Positions 22,560 to 35,900 are shown, counted from the stretch's first letter. The stretch is 64,000 bases of DNA from Phallusia mammillata (GCA_003260075.1 QLIY01000274.1:26316-90315), one strand, 5' to 3'. Notes: generated from the sequence alone by a model not told the origin. Numbers and translations are program-made.

Positions 22560-23590
22560 GTGACGTCACGCAGGTGAGGCACATGACTGGCGATCTGATA
22601 GTTGCCAAGTGTTTCTATTTAAAAACCTAAAACAACAAAATACCGATTCGAAATCCTGTGTGACAATAATATTACATTTTCCAATTTGGACAAGGAAAAT
22701 GTAGTTGACGTCTTTCTCGCCTTATCTCTACCTTTATTTATTTTTTGCAAATATTTTTATTACAAAGGGGGGGGGGGGTTGCCAAGTGTTTCTATTTAAA
22801 AACCTAAAACAACAAAATACCAATTCGAAATCCTGTGTGACAATAATATTACATTTTCTAATTTAGACAAGGAAAATGTAGTTGACGTTTTTCTTGCCTT
22901 ATCTCTACCTTTATTTATTTTTTGCAAATATTTTTATTACAAAAGTTTAAAGGATTAACGGTATTGGACAAAACATATGTATCTCAAATGTAACGCTTAA
23001 CTTGTTTTTTACGTGGGTTTGCGTTGTTTAAATTAGCTGAGAAATGTTAATAAAAGCACAAAAATCGCTCCACATTTTATCCGCCAGACGACGCTAAAAG
23101 CGACAGAAAGCAGAAGGGCGGGGGGGGGGTGGTATTGGACAAAACATATGTATCTCAAATGTAACGCTTAACCTGTTTTTTTACGTGGGTTTGCGTTGTT
23201 TAAATTAGCTGAGAAATGTTAGTAAAAGCACAAAAATCGCTCTACATTTTATCCGCCAGACGACGCTAAAAGCGACAGAAAGCAGAAGGGCATGTTTGCG
23301 CTTGTTAAATTGTTCCTAAGTGCATCATACCTACGATTTCTGACAAGGTAAAACAAACGCATATGACTTAACTAATTGTAATTATAAAAACAGGCATATA
23401 GTTCGAATACATATAACCTTGACGCGGACTGTGAAAAAGTTGATATATTCACAGCTAGGACGTTCTGGAAAATGTTAGAACTCCTTTATTTAATTCCTCA
23501 CACTAAAATGTGCAATTGTTTCTATTGAACCGTGATACAGTTTTTGTGTCATACAAATGTAGTGAAATCTTAACTTTATAACCCTTTGTA
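22560..23590. repeat. G-joined partial copies of the 14.1-15.1 kb sequence
   Basis: gttgccaagtgtttctattt and what follows occur twice around the G run at about 22767. ggtattggacaaaacatatg and what follows occur twice around the G run at about 23119. All are related to 14115-14560 and 15110-15430. No gene is seen. Confidence 0.65.
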
Positions 23591-24002
23591 AAATATCAAA
23601 TATGTCTAAATTTAATTGGATTTTGATAGTTTGCACCTCATACAGCAAGAACATTTAAGCGAAATATCGATCGTTGTGTTAATAGTCACGACACTAATCA
23701 TCTTTATTCTTTTTTTTTCACAAAATGCATTATACAATTTTGTCTCGCAAATCGATGACACATTACCACAAAATGGCATCAAATATGAAAAACAAGCGAT
23801 ACGACACAAAAAGTAAATCAACGGGTGTGGAATTAAACTGTAAGAAACAAAAAAAATGTTATACAATACAAGGTTTAAAAGATTCGCTTCATTCAAACAT
23901 GGTGATTGTCCATATCGCCTAAGTGTAAACAACTTTGTGGGCCCCGGTCAATAATCTTTGGGGCCCTATTTCACTGATATTTTGCTTCCTTTTGCAATAC
24001 AT

Positions 24003-25034
24003 TTACGAGATCTCTTTTAGAAAGACTGGAATTTTGCCACCCCTTTCCACATTGTCAGTCGAAATTTCACCTTTTGTTTCGATAACATTTGCAATATTTC
24101 GGAGGCCATCAGTCCTTGGAGTTGAATTATCTTTGTTTGCTACCTTGTTATTTGCACGCAAGGGGTTTAAACGCATGTGATAGTCGCGGAAAGTCAAAAT
24201 TAAGCACAACACTTGAAAAACCTGAATGCAATGGTGAATGAGAGGAAAAAACTCAAGGGAAGCCCATTGTTCACTTTTTCCTATTGACATATACACAACA
24301 TTAAGAAAAATAAAATCAGAAATGAACACTGCTGCTGCGCTCACACTGATTCGGACAACGGTTTTGCGCACATGTTGATCAGAGATTCGCAATGTCAAGG
24401 GGGGAATGGAAAGACCCACAACGCTAACCTGACTCAGTGTAAAGATGAAAATGGAATAGCCCGTAGGAAACAACAACGATTGGGTAGTGAATTCGCATCC
24501 CCGGGTGGTCGCAGCTTTCCTCTAACCGTTGTTACAGCAAGGAAAGTCACCTGGCTGACTGGCACTAAAGTCAAGGTTACATATCTGATTACAGCGATTG
24601 TGCGTTTAATATATTTGCTGTTGAAAGTAATGGAATTGTTCAGGGTTCCTTGGCGAAGCCAAAGAACTGTAAACACGGTTATTTTACCAGCAGCCAAAAA
24701 TGCGTTTCGCAGGGTGATGGATCTTACACACCATTTCCAATTACTCCTAAAAGAAAGAGAGGCCAATGCAAAGATAACGCAGCCCGGAATAGAGAACACG
24801 GCTACCATTGATACAAGACGGTTGGTTAGTTTTAGTACATCTGTCCTTTCATGGGGGGGGGGCTGTCCTTTCATTTCCTTGATGTTGATAAACCAAAGAA
24901 CATGAACAAATAGAGAAAGATGCGAGTAGCAGCGGTGGAATCGCGATTCTCTCATAAAGACGAGAGCCAAACTCATCAAAAGTGGCGTTTGCTTCTTCTG
25001 TGGTGAAGAAAGGTGTTGTAATCGTTCCATTCAT
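24003..25034 (-). pseudogene. Orphan 7TM protein, copy C (1-nt frameshift)
   Basis: ATG at 25034 (MNGTITTPFF) to a stop at 24003-24005 (KEIS then TAA), parallel to copy A over all seven helices. Two things break the frame. First, a 10-G run with a repeated ctgtcctttcat (24841-24874) is a join artefact and is removable without loss. Second, about position 24515 reads cagctttcctc where copy A reads cagtttttcctc, a net loss of 1 nt that shifts the frame after the fourth helix. Either C is a pseudogene or this is a base error. An acceptor-like TGCAG upstream of the ATG in A, B and C suggests a spliced 5' leader. Confidence 0.65.
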
Positions 25035-25099
25035 CGTAAGGTGGCTTTCAGCGTTTTCAGAACACTTGTTGTCTTTTACAGGCTTTAATCTGCAATACA

Positions 25100-26209
25100 T
25101 TAACTATGGTTATGGTTATAGACCTTAACTGCCAATATGATCTGCAACATTTCGACTCGCATAAGGCCTAGACGGGTTTCTCAAAAACGATTCGGGTTCG
25201 GCCCGGGTTTCGGGCTTGTACTGTCGGGTTCGGGCACTTTCAGGGCCGTTTACAACTTGCACTAACTTATACAAATGTTTGAAACCAGAAATCGCCCTAT
25301 TATTGTATAATATTGTTATTAAACAAACAAAGTTATTAATTAATATCAAGATCCTACCACTGCTTTGCACTAATTAGTTTCATTAACAGTAAACCATTAA
25401 CTTATGCCTGTACTTTAGCTTGTTGGTAATTCACAAAATGTATCAGCCCGTTTGATGAAACATAGCTACTGCTGTCATAACGAGCACCCTTTTTGACCTT
25501 TGAAAATGTCGAAATTCGAGTTGTGTCGCTAATGGTTAAGTTTGTTGCATTGCGTAACCGTATCCCCTTTCGTTTTCATATCTGTTTCGCTCTGATTTAA
25601 TCTATGACTGAACCAGAAACGAACTTTCACACTTATTTTTTTACGTCCTATAGTTCCGAAGCAACAACATAGCATACCATTTTCTATCGGCTTATTTTAT
25701 TCACCTTAAAAGACAACTACTCCTAACCTAAAATATCAGTACCTTACGTAAATATTACCGTAAACTCTTAAAAGATAATGATTCCACAGCACTATCCAAT
25801 TTATCACTTTTCGACACTACATTTGGTATGTTGTTATTTATCATTACAAATGACATTTCTAGCAACAAGACTTACAAGTTATGCGAATTGGATGCGAGTA
25901 AATACTGCGCATATTTGGGTCCCAATCTAATATTAACAAGAATTTCTACATGAAAGCCATAGCTATGTGGATTTTTTTATTACGATACAAATAAATACGA
26001 TAAAAAATAATGCAAAAAGGAAAAAGGAACAAAAAATGCAATGGCGAAATAGTAATATGACAACCAAAAACTTTTTTTTCTTGTTTGGAAATTGCAATGT
26101 TTATCGAAAATATGGTTGACACGGGTCAGAGCAGTCAACTCGTAAAGGCAGCTTCTGACGGACAATGTCCGTTGAATCCGTTTACGATACACAACAATTA
26201 ATCTTAAAT

Positions 26210-26210
<1 letters not shown>
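25100..26210. other. Intergenic, no supported gene
   Basis: About 25170-25260 carries the gggtttcgggcttgtact repeat also seen at 6100. The stretch tagcaacaagacttacaagt at 25860 matches 20060. The remainder is AT-rich with no recognised exon. A short minus-strand open frame at 25980-26192 could hold a downstream exon of the next gene, but there is nothing to confirm it. Confidence 0.45.

Positions 26211-26263
<53 letters not shown>
26211..26263. other. Poly(G) tract, 53 nt
   Basis: Truncates the open frame of the preceding gene. On the minus strand it would encode a polyproline run, which I regard as an artefact rather than part of the protein. Confidence 0.7.
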
Positions 26264-26265
<2 letters not shown>

Positions 26266-27943
26266 TTTTACGTTTAGGATTTTTGCTGTCTGAAACATCT
26301 TTTAGTGTGTCATTTTGAGCTTGCCCCAAAGCAACGACCATTGGTTGAATTAAAGAACCTTTCTTATTATTGCCCTTCGACTCTTTTTTGTCATTTTTTG
26401 TGGGTTTTTCGTTTGTTTGCTCAATAGCAATGACGTTACCTTCCAGAGAAACAGTTGGTTTGGAATCCATAAACGTCTGCTGTGCAACGGGCCAACTCGA
26501 TTGATCCTCGTTTTGCACCTCTGTTGAAAATTCTTCTTTTACTTTTGACGGTTGCTTCAGAGCATTTTTAGTTTCCAGTTTTCCCGTAGTATCAGCATCG
26601 GATATTTGAATTATTGCTGTATTTTGTTTTGTCGCTTGATTGGCGAATTCTATTCGTGATCTTTCTCGACTATTCAATCTATCTTTCCATCTGTGAGGTC
26701 GTGGCATGACTGGCCGACTTGCAGAAGGAGTCGCTGCAAAAACAAAAATCTCTGTAGTTTTTAATTTTTGTGCCAATAGCTTTCTTCTGGGTGGTTTTGG
26801 TGGCGGAGTTTGGGTACTGGAATTCCGCACTTTGCTGTTATCTTCAACCTCATTATATGCAAATGGTAAGACCGAACGTGGACCATATTGAAATCTGTTT
26901 ATGTTTGATTTCCTTGGAAGGTCAACAACAGACGACATCACAGCAGAATTTAAAGATCTCGCTTGATCACGGTGCAAGGGTGACGCTTTGTTAGTTTGAC
27001 CACTTTCAGACAAGTGTGATGTGCCCCATGACACTAAGGTTGCACCTCTTAATGCTTCTGGGTCAGTGATTGTAGATTGGTTGTGCACAGGGCATTCAGG
27101 AACACATTGTATTTCTGTTCTCAAGCTGGTGGATGTTTTAGTCGTAGCAGCGTATGGCTTCCAGGGATCAGGCCACCTTAGAACCCTTCGATACGGTTTG
27201 CTTGGTAAGGGTATAGCAGTAACTTGAACAACTTCACTTTGTTGAAGCTTACAACTTCGTGATTTTAATGGCGTGGTTTGCGTAGTCGAATCTCTTACAA
27301 TAACAGTTTTGGAGTCATTTTTAAACTGCTTTGCATTTCTACGAAGTAAGTAATTGACCTGCGTCCATCCCCTGTCATTTAAGAGAATTGAACACATATT
27401 TTTCACCCAATCCGGTTTTACAGTGGAAGAGGTTCGAGCTGCCAAAACAATTTTCCAAACTGCTGCAATATCTTTCCCGTAAAAGCCGGATTCAATGTGA
27501 GCTGAAAGCGGGCGAATTGGACGCCCTGTTTGGAACCGCACTACATCTCTCGGAGGCAACTTTATATATCTGTTGTCAACTGTCTGTCTTAAGAACCAGC
27601 ATCCATGATGATGACTCGCTATGATGCAACCTGTTGAAAACAAGCATTCTCGATTTGAATTATTTTTTTTATTGTTAAAATTGGGATCTGATGTGATTGT
27701 TTAAGAATATTATTATTATTTGTGTTGTACCTTTTATGTTTTTCTTTTCGGGAGATGATAAAGGACGACGTCCAACTGCGTTTTTGGAATTCTCCAAATT
27801 GGTTTCTACGTAACAAAGTGAAACATTAAGTTTTGGCATGCCACGAAGTAAGTCCAGCGTAAATCTTCACAAGACAACATACCTATAGAGGAGTTCGGCG
27901 AAACAGGAAAGTTGAAAATTCGATTAACAACTGATCCACGATC
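26264..27943 (-). CDS. Unrecognised Ser/Thr/Pro-rich protein, 3' end lost in a G tract
   Basis: Three exons splice in phase on the minus strand: 27883-27943 (VVNRIFNFPVSPNSS), 27731-27805 (NSKNAVGRRPLSSPEKK) and a long exon from 27630 to the G tract at 26211-26263. The long exon starts GCIIASHHHGCWFLRQ and then becomes low-complexity and basic, with SSTQTPPPKPPRRKL (an SH3-ligand-like proline motif) and a Lys-rich tail NDKKESKGNNKKGS. It reads into the poly(C) complement of the G tract, so the C-terminus is unknown. A further plausible first exon at 28514-28602 (MASLYPYWKKCGNEEG, donor GTAAGA) lies upstream, but its phase does not join directly to 27943, so another exon or an error must lie between. 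I recognise no domain. The N-terminal region around VWKIVLAARTSS is the part most likely to be conserved. Confidence 0.6.
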
Positions 27944-28093
27944 CTGTTTGTGGAAATGCATTAGTTAGTTAGTTAAAATTATTTTTCTCAAACTGTACTG
28001 GTGTGATTAATAATAATTTCAAAACAATAACTTGTGTGTAGGCCAGTAGTTTTTATGAACTAGGTTAATCAAGCAGCAGTTATGACATTAAAC

Positions 28094-28239
28094 CAGTGGT
28101 TCTCAAACTTTTTTTGTTGCGACGCCCCTGGAAAAGTTTTGGGGGGGGGGATGATACGACAACAAAAAGCCACGAAAACGAAACTATTCTGCGATGCTCT
28201 AGGAAAATTGAAACGCGACGCACAGTTTGAGAACTACTG
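28094..28239. mobile_element. hAT-like element of the CAGTGGTTCTCAAAC (MER5/Charlie-type end) class
   Basis: Begins CAGTGGTTCTCAAACTTTTT and ends CACAGTTTGAGAACTACTG. Flanks cattaaac and cgttaaac match at 7 of 8. The interior contains a G run at about 28140. About 28277-28395 repeats the right half after another G run (about 28269), as at other joins. Confidence 0.8.
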
Positions 28240-29387
28240 CGTTAAACCATTATTACCTGCATCGAAAATGGGGGGGGGGCACTTATTATTGAAGTTGTGT
28301 TTAATGATACAACAACAAAAAGCCACGAAAACGAAACTATTCTGCGATGCCCCAGGAAAATTGAAACGCGACGCACAGTTTGAGAACTACTGCGTTAAAG
28401 CATTATTACCTGCATCGAAAATGACCAAACTCTTAGGTCAAGACCCCTGTAAAAAGCACAGTTGCGGATAAAAACTTGCAATAACCAACAATACACATTT
28501 TTCCTTCTCTTACCTCTCTTTCTGCAACCCCACAGTACGTACAGGAATGAAAATTCCTTCCTCGTTGCCACATTTTTTCCAATAGGGATATAAACTTGCC
28601 ATTTTGTCAGAGCATGTAAATGCACAACCGGTTTTTATTTCGTTTTTAACGAAAAATGCTCAAACAGTTGAAAGTTACCATGAAACCGATTATTGGGTAG
28701 GAGGCAGTGTGACGTCATATTGCCGTATTTGTGACAAATTTTGGCTGACAAGTGTTTGCAAGCATGAGTTTATTGTGTATTAAGTTACTAGCATCAGCGG
28801 CATCAGCATCAAATTTAGATTTGTAGGTAGATAAGAAATCAAACATGTATCGTGGGTATATACTTGGTGATGATGTTTCCGCAAACCATAGAAGGGTACG
28901 TGTTTTTGTATTGATTTGTGGATTGAAGATTTTGTATTGTGTAATTGGTTCTCTTCTGTGTTTGACAACATAACCTAATTAAGTTTAATGAAGTTTTGGT
29001 GACAATTAACTTCAATCTCACCAATTTAGAACCATTCGAAAACGATGTTTGAAAGACAAACTGTATTGTTCCTGCAAACTAAACAGCTGCAAAAGTTTTG
29101 CCTCTTGCTTAAGGTTCTGTGTGTTTTTAACGCCACTCTTAGGGTTTGCCGTTGTTGTTTGTTTTTGCTGTGCACATAAAAGTTAGGTGGGTAATAACTG
29201 CCACAAGTTTTGAATTTAGGTTAGTTGAATTTTCTTTCAATGAAATCGCGACATTTTAAGCAGCATCATACAACTCATGGAAGCTAAAATCTTTTGCTTG
29301 CACTCACAGTTTTTCAGGCTCTGTTGTATATGACGCTGGAATAACGTTTCAATGCATAACCAGAATTTTGGTTGCATAACCCGAAAG

Positions 29388-29458
29388 CTTAGGCGCCGAG
29401 TAGGCGGTGGCGGGGTGGCGCCGCCACCTCGGGTTTTTAAAGCACAGCGGCCACCGTG
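29388..29458. repeat. GC-rich hairpin repeat, copy 1
   Basis: gtaggcggtggcggggtggc followed by gccgccacc forms a strong hairpin. The next 25 bases include gggtttttaaagcac and end gccaccgt. The same ~65 bp, hairpin and tail alike, recurs at 49225-49288 with very few differences, in otherwise AT-rich surroundings. Confidence 0.7.
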
Positions 29459-29599
29459 GATATTTTGGTTAGTTTGTGGTGGTATCGTACGAAGGAAATC
29501 GGTAACAATTGTTTTGGTTAGTGATTTGTTTATAACGTCAAACACACTACTGTCTGCCAATGAATGTTGGGTCATTGTTGTGTACAGTGCAAATGTGTT

Positions 29600-29747
29600 G
29601 TATATAACCGCCTCACGAAATTTTATGAGATTTGCGAACCGGTCAGCATTACTGGTTACTGTCAATGGACTTTTTGTTACAAAACCGGTTGAAAAATATG
29701 ACTTTTGTGATAGAACCGGCTGACAAAAAATTTGAATCCCAACACTG
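29600..29747. mobile_element. hAT-like element, right part (CAGTGGTGGGATTCA family)
   Basis: Matches the interior and right terminus of 15748-15971 (gaaccggctgacaaaaaatt through gaatcccaacactg). The left terminus is missing. The octamer after the right end is gtcagaac. Confidence 0.65.
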
Positions 29748-30295
29748 GTCAGAACTATTCATACGGAATTCGCCTTCAACCTGAGATTCAGTATTCTCTC
29801 GAAAAGCAATGTGTTTAGGGAAAATCTACTAACACAAGACCTCACAGACAGGCCTGCTATTTTCCAAAAGGTGGCGCAACGGAGCATAGGCTTTCGGGCA
29901 ATAATTGCTGACTCAGCAAATTGCTGTAGCTCCACCTGTGTTTACAATATTCCCAAACAAGAATAGGGAACTAAACTAAATATACACTAAAAAGAATAAT
30001 CTACAGTGAGCTTGCTTCTTTTTGTTCGTATGCGGGGGGGGGGCCTGTAGCTCCACCTGTGTTCACAATATTCCCAAAAAAAGAATAACTAAAAAGAATA
30101 ATCTACAGTGAGCTTGCTTCTTTTTGTTCGTATGCAACGAGCTAAAAATGTTCCCAAAACATTTCATCAGTTTGATTTCAACTTTAGCCTATTGTATTAT
30201 TGCAACAAAGATATGTATTCGGCAACAAAAAATTATGCTGAGTTAAACAAATTTAAAAAACTAAGTTACACCGAGAGCAATTTAATTGTGCTTTA

Positions 30296-30740
30296 AAACG
30301 TTACACAAAAGTCAAAAGCTTAAGTCACTTTCAATCTGTACAAAAAAAAAGTTTTGCAAAAATCAAAGCTTAAAGCTTGATAGCCTATAGGGAAATATAT
30401 GTTAAAAAGCGTTTTGCAAAAGTTAAAGCATAAAGTTTGTATATTTGGTGATGGGTCTTTTAATTTTTTTTTTTACAAAAATCAAAACGTTTTGGAGTTT
30501 CACAAAGTTCAGAGCCTAACATTTGATAGTTGGTATCTGTGCTCGAAAGTTTTTTTTTAAAAAAGTTAAAACCTGATAAAGTTACTGGCTCTGATTTTTT
30601 TATGGGATAAAGTTCGTTATTTAGTTATTTGTGCTTAAATTTTTTACAAAAGTCAAAGCTTAAAGATTGTTATTTTGGTATGTAAGTTATGATATGTAAA
30701 GTTTTCACTGAGTTAAAAGCTTGAATAAGTTTTTCGTCCA
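30296..30740. repeat. Degenerate AT-rich minisatellite
   Basis: Units of roughly 55-75 bp, each containing a version of ttttacaaaagtcaaagctt followed by aaag and a variable segment, recur about seven times. The last unit reappears at 30897-30988 after a G run. There is no coding sense. Confidence 0.6.
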
Positions 30741-32260
30741 GGCTGTAATTATACCTCCATAGACGTATTGCGCTGATTTAAAGCACGCAAAAAAAGGGAA
30801 TAAACGGATGCAAACGGTTTCGTTAATTGGTCAGGTGTTAAATCGATTGTTTAGCGCTGAGCCATAACGCGAGAAAACAAAACCCAGGGGGGGGGGTTTT
30901 TTTACAAAAGTCAAAGCTTAAAGATTGTTATTTTGGTATGTATGATATGTAAAGTTTTCACTGAGTTAAAAGCTTGAATAAGTTTTTCGGGGGGGGGGTC
31001 GTAACCTTTGCCCCAAAAATACGTAGAAAATGTGCCACTGTGTGGTGTTGAAAATAATCCATTGAAAATGTGACCCTAGTAGAAGCAATAAAAAGAATTA
31101 ACACATGTTCCTTGAAGTGTATCTGAGTTAACAGAACGCCAGCCCAGGATAGGAGCCGGGTTCGAATACCATTGCAGGCAAGATCTTTTAGCTTATGCCT
31201 TGAAATGCTTGGGCTTGCTTTAAAAAACGCCGGCAATAAGCATGGCGAACTATGATCAAGACTCAATTGAGAAATGGGGGGGGGGGGAGAGCGTTTGCAG
31301 GAAAGCCATCTAGGGTATGTGTGGTATCGATTCCTTTTCAATCGTCAAAAGATTATGTCGTCCTATTCTTCAACAACTAATTGGGCAACCCATGCAGTAA
31401 AATGTATAGCCCATTTGATCCTTTTCACCCGGCTGCTTTACCCGTTATATAAGCACCTGCTCGGCCGCGTGTGGACGTCAATTACATGTGTATACGGGTA
31501 AGCGTATGCTTTGTCCATTTGTTCCTTGCAACATGTGAGCATCCGAAATCGATAAACGATCACCCGCGTAACCTTTGCCCCAAAATTACCAATACGTAGA
31601 AAATGTGCCACTGTGTGGTGTTGAAAATGTGACCCTAGTAGAAGCAATAAAAAGAATTAACACATGTTGGGGGGGGGGAAAAGCACGCAAAAAAGGGAAT
31701 AAACGAATGCAAACGGTTTCGTTAATTGGTCAGGTGGTAAATCGATTGTTTAGCGCTGAGCCATAACGCGAGAAAACAAAACCCAGGGGGGGGGGATGAC
31801 TTCTCAAACAGCTAAATTCCATTACAAACTATAAAAGTAAAACTTTTTTGCCAAAAAAATTAAATTGTTTGAATACCACAGATTAACAAGAGATGACATT
31901 TTTCACATCTTTGTTCAAAGTTACGACAAAACACAAATGTGAAATACACACATGCCTACAATTGCTCCTATTGCGACCAGACGATAGGAAGCGACAAAGG
32001 CAGATTAAAACGTTTATTACAAAACGGCCCGCAGGGGGGGGGGGTGACTTCTCAAACAGCTAAATTCCATTACAAACTATAATTAAATTGTTTGAATACC
32101 ACAGATTAACAAGAGATGACATTTTTTTTCTTTAACAAAGCTACGACAAAACACAAATGCGAAATACACACATGCCTACAATTGCTCCTATTGCGACCAG
32201 ACGAAAGGAAGCGACAAAGGCAGATTAAAACGTTTATTACAAAACGGCCCGCAATACACA
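30741..32260. repeat. Cluster of G-joined duplications
   Basis: 30781-30887 recurs at 31681-31785, 31000-31108 recurs at 31566-31667, and 31797-32032 recurs at 32045-32253 (with a ~40-bp deletion). G runs of 8-11 lie at about 30887, 30988, 31275, 31668, 31785 and 32033. gccgggttcgaatacc at about 31158 has the look of a tRNA B box, but no full tRNA fold follows. No gene is seen. Confidence 0.6.
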
Positions 32261-32940
32261 TTTGACCTTTAGCTACGAGATTAGCTCGAGTAACTGGACG
32301 TCATGTTCTACGCAGCAACAGACTTACTAGGGAACATTATAATTGTTTCATAGCGCCGAGTGCCGCGAAATTATTATGCGCCAATCGGGTTTTTAAATTT
32401 CTTCTTTAATCGTCCGCGGGCCGTCGGCGATCGAGCAGATTAATAAAGGAATTAGCTTAAACGCGATCGTATACACACCAGTCGCCACTGCAGATGCATA
32501 TTATGGCGGCTTCAGAAGCTAACAATAAGCACTAGAAAATCGTCGTTTTGAGAAAAAGGCAGTTTCCTTGGTTGATATATGACTGCACGATCTTCGGTCC
32601 AGGACTTTATGTGCAGTGGTGACGTTGGTCGAATATTATGAAATTATGTACTTGTAACTGTAATAAAGATTGTTGTAAGTTTTTCTGAACAGTTTGGACT
32701 TAACACAAGTTTTAATTTTTTTGTCAGAAAATTAGTCAAGTGGAAAACTTAGTTTTGCAGAAAGTCGAAAAAGTACAAAAATGTTAAAACATTTTTTTTA
32801 AATTATTTTTTGCTTTTATTTGGTTGCAAAGATAACGTAGGCTACATTATGTAAAAGTTTCGATAATTTTTTATCAATTATTTTTTTACTTTTGTGCAAA
32901 GATCACAAGTTACAGATAAGTAACAATTGTCACATAAATT
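32260..32940 (+). promoter_or_regulatory. Presumed 5' flank of the Bsx gene
   Basis: The unique sequence upstream of the Bsx start codon has no other gene. I see no clear TATA or initiator element that can be named with confidence. The assignment rests on position only; about 32370-32640 is moderately GC-rich compared with its surroundings. Confidence 0.3.
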
Positions 32941-35900
32941 ATGGAGATTGTTTCTACAACCAACGAATTGGATAAAAACTCCATTGATAGAAGAGAAAAA
33001 TCGTCCAAGTCCTTTTTGATTGACCATATACTAGCTCGGGTAAATTAACTTTTATTGCATGAAGCATTAAATTTGGTTGGAAAATTTGGTGTAATATAAT
33101 TGGTAAAACCGTAGATTATGAACTAAAAAAAATTAACGGAATTAAAAAATAATACATTGGACAATCAAAATCTACAAACAAATTCAATTTAGAAGAAAGT
33201 AATTTTAGGCAGAAACTTGGTTCATAACTTAACAAATAATTTCATCAACATTTGTGTGACATCGTTATTTTATCATTAGCCTTCTGAAGAACAAACGAAG
33301 ACTGAAGGTTCTGATCTACGGACACCCCTCTCATCCGCTAATTGCGACAACATCAGTCAAAACTCTTCAAGTATCAACCAATCTTTCTCGTCTTCCTCTG
33401 GCTTTGAAATTTCGCCTCCCAGATCAACTTCTGTGAGTCCTCCCTCTTCTGCTAAAACGTTTATGTCAGTGAGATCCGAACGGTCCTCAAGTGACCCCAA
33501 TATTGGCCCAATCACCTGGCCGACCTTTGCTTCCTTCGAAAATCCATCACTTGCTATTGCTGCTGCGGCCATGAAGTATGCGCAGCGTTTGTCAGTAGCT
33601 GGAACGCTACAGAAGTTTTCATGCGAGGCAGACAACGCTAGAAACATCACCCTTGACGGATCTTGCTCAAGCGGAGGTGGAAGCAGCGACGAAGACAGAG
33701 GATCATCATCTTTGCTCTTCCAAGATCGCCACAACCTCCCTGGATCCCACAGCATGCCATTTTCCTTGCATCCGGCTCCAGGTCTCAACAGCTTTTTGAC
33801 CGCGTTTGGGAATCATGGGCGCACCGACAAAGACAGCTTTATGTATTTCAATTACCCTCTATCGGCTAAGCGTCCTTCGTCGGCGGCCATGTTGACGAGC
33901 CTGGCCGCGCAACACTGGGGCGGTAAATTGGCTTCACAAGACGCCGCTGGATTTTCAACTTTTCCTGGGCCAGCTGGAATCAGAATGCCGTTTTTGCAAA
34001 ATGGCGGATCAGACCCTTCAGGAGGTGAGATTGGATTTATATTTCCACAAAAACAGAGTTTATTACAGTTTGAAACCCACATTTTAGTGGGAAGGGAACC
34101 TGTATTAAAACAAAACGTTGACTTAGTTTGAGAAATTATTGGACGAATATTTCTTTTGAAGATGGCGTTTAAAACCAACATTCATTTTAAACCAGTTATG
34201 TTTGTTTCGATACATTTTTCAAAGAAAAAAAACTATTTTTAGTAATAAATATTTTTGTGAAAATAAATATCAATTTTATAAACATATAAGAGGTAACTTA
34301 CTTATCACCTATAGGTCTTATCCGATACAATATCGCGGAGTATAAAACGCAATTACCTCAAACCAATAGAAAAGGTAATTTACTGAGCAGGTGCCAAAAC
34401 CCCATTAATATCGTCGATCCTTGCGCTGTAGGAGAGCAACGGACTCAATTAGCAAGAAATAACGAATGGTTTTCCCGTCATTCCGACAAATAATCTGAGA
34501 CATTTTTATCGATTGTGGGATGACATTTCCAAGCGTCTGGAATAATCGCTTTTGTTCCCAGCAAGCAACGGTTCATGCGACCTCCCTGTATATTTGCCGC
34601 GATTAGTTGTCAAGGCCTCTTAGCAGCAACACTACGGACTTCCTATTGCGAAGATTAAGCCATGCGTAGTAATTGGGAGGGTTAATTTGTGGACTCGGTC
34701 GCATTATAGCAAGTCAGACGGGCCGAGAGTGTCACACGATTATACGCTTTGTCGGCGCTGGTTTTTCGCTTAACCCTTACCGAAGGACAATTAAGAGGCA
34801 TAAGATGTAACATTTTTTCTTCCTTTAACACTATAGTGAAAAGTTGTTTCTATTACTCTGTATGGTTTCAATAGCTAGCTTGGGAAAATATCACAAATTT
34901 TTGTTAAAAATAGGTCAAAATCCAGATCCATATCTTTACATTTATTATTACATAAACATTTAACCTGATTGTTGTTTCAAAATACTCTAAAAACACTATT
35001 TTGAAAGCTTGTTTCAATAATTTAAAAAAAGTTTGAATAATTGATCAATTTTGTTTTCGAATCAGCCTTTATGATCTGAAATTGTCATGAACGAATATAC
35101 AATAAAGTGATTTAGAAGGGCCAACCGCTTAGAGTTTTATTTTTAAGTTGCAAGCAGCAACTAGTTTATTTTGCGTGTCAACTTAACACACATCATGATG
35201 TAAACACTATTTTGAAAGTGTATAACGTTCTAATAAATGATCGGCCTATTTTTCGAATCAGCTTAAATTATCTGAAAATGTCAAGAAGAAATATAAAATA
35301 CAGTGATTTAAAGGGTCCAACTAGTCATAAACGAAATATACACTACGGTAATTTCAAAGGCCAACTGTATGAGTGCGTTTTATATTTAACTTGTAAGCAA
35401 CCAGTTTATTTCGCTGTCAACTCAACAAACATCGATTGAATGCTCAATCAACTCAATCAGCGACGAAGCAATTTGCTCGCCAACAATGTCAAGTAAATCT
35501 TAAATCCCAAATGCACAGGCAATCCACGTCAGACCCGATTGCATCAATTCAAACATTCAACTCTTTGCTTCCCCGCCGAGTAAGGGGATCAGCCAGCCCG
35601 CTTCGTTAAAGCACAATTAACTGCTCCGTAATAACTCATTAAAACTTAGTCGAGCAGTAAAGGGGGGGGGGGCTGATTAGTGTTTCAAAATACTCTAAAA
35701 ACAATATTTTGAAAGCTTGTTTCAATAATTTTAAAAAAGTTTCAATTTGATCAATTTTGTTTTCGAATCAGCCTATAACTTATTATCTGAAATTGTCATG
35801 AACGAATATACAACAAGGTGATTTAGAAGGGCCAACTGCTTAGTGTTTTATTTTTGAGTTGCAAGCAACTAGTTTATTTCGCGTGTCAACTTAACACACA

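Larger units (their letters stand above)
28620..30290. other. Intergenic, repeats only
   Basis: Short open frames at 28780-29024 and 29237-29723 have no support. The second contains the GC-rich hairpin repeat and the right end of an hAT-like element. A ~70-bp duplication at about 29990-30140 (agcttgcttctttttgttcg) is joined by a G run at about 30033. The stretch 29827-29890 (ctactaacacaag...aggtggcgcaacg) resembles 43266-43330. Confidence 0.5.
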
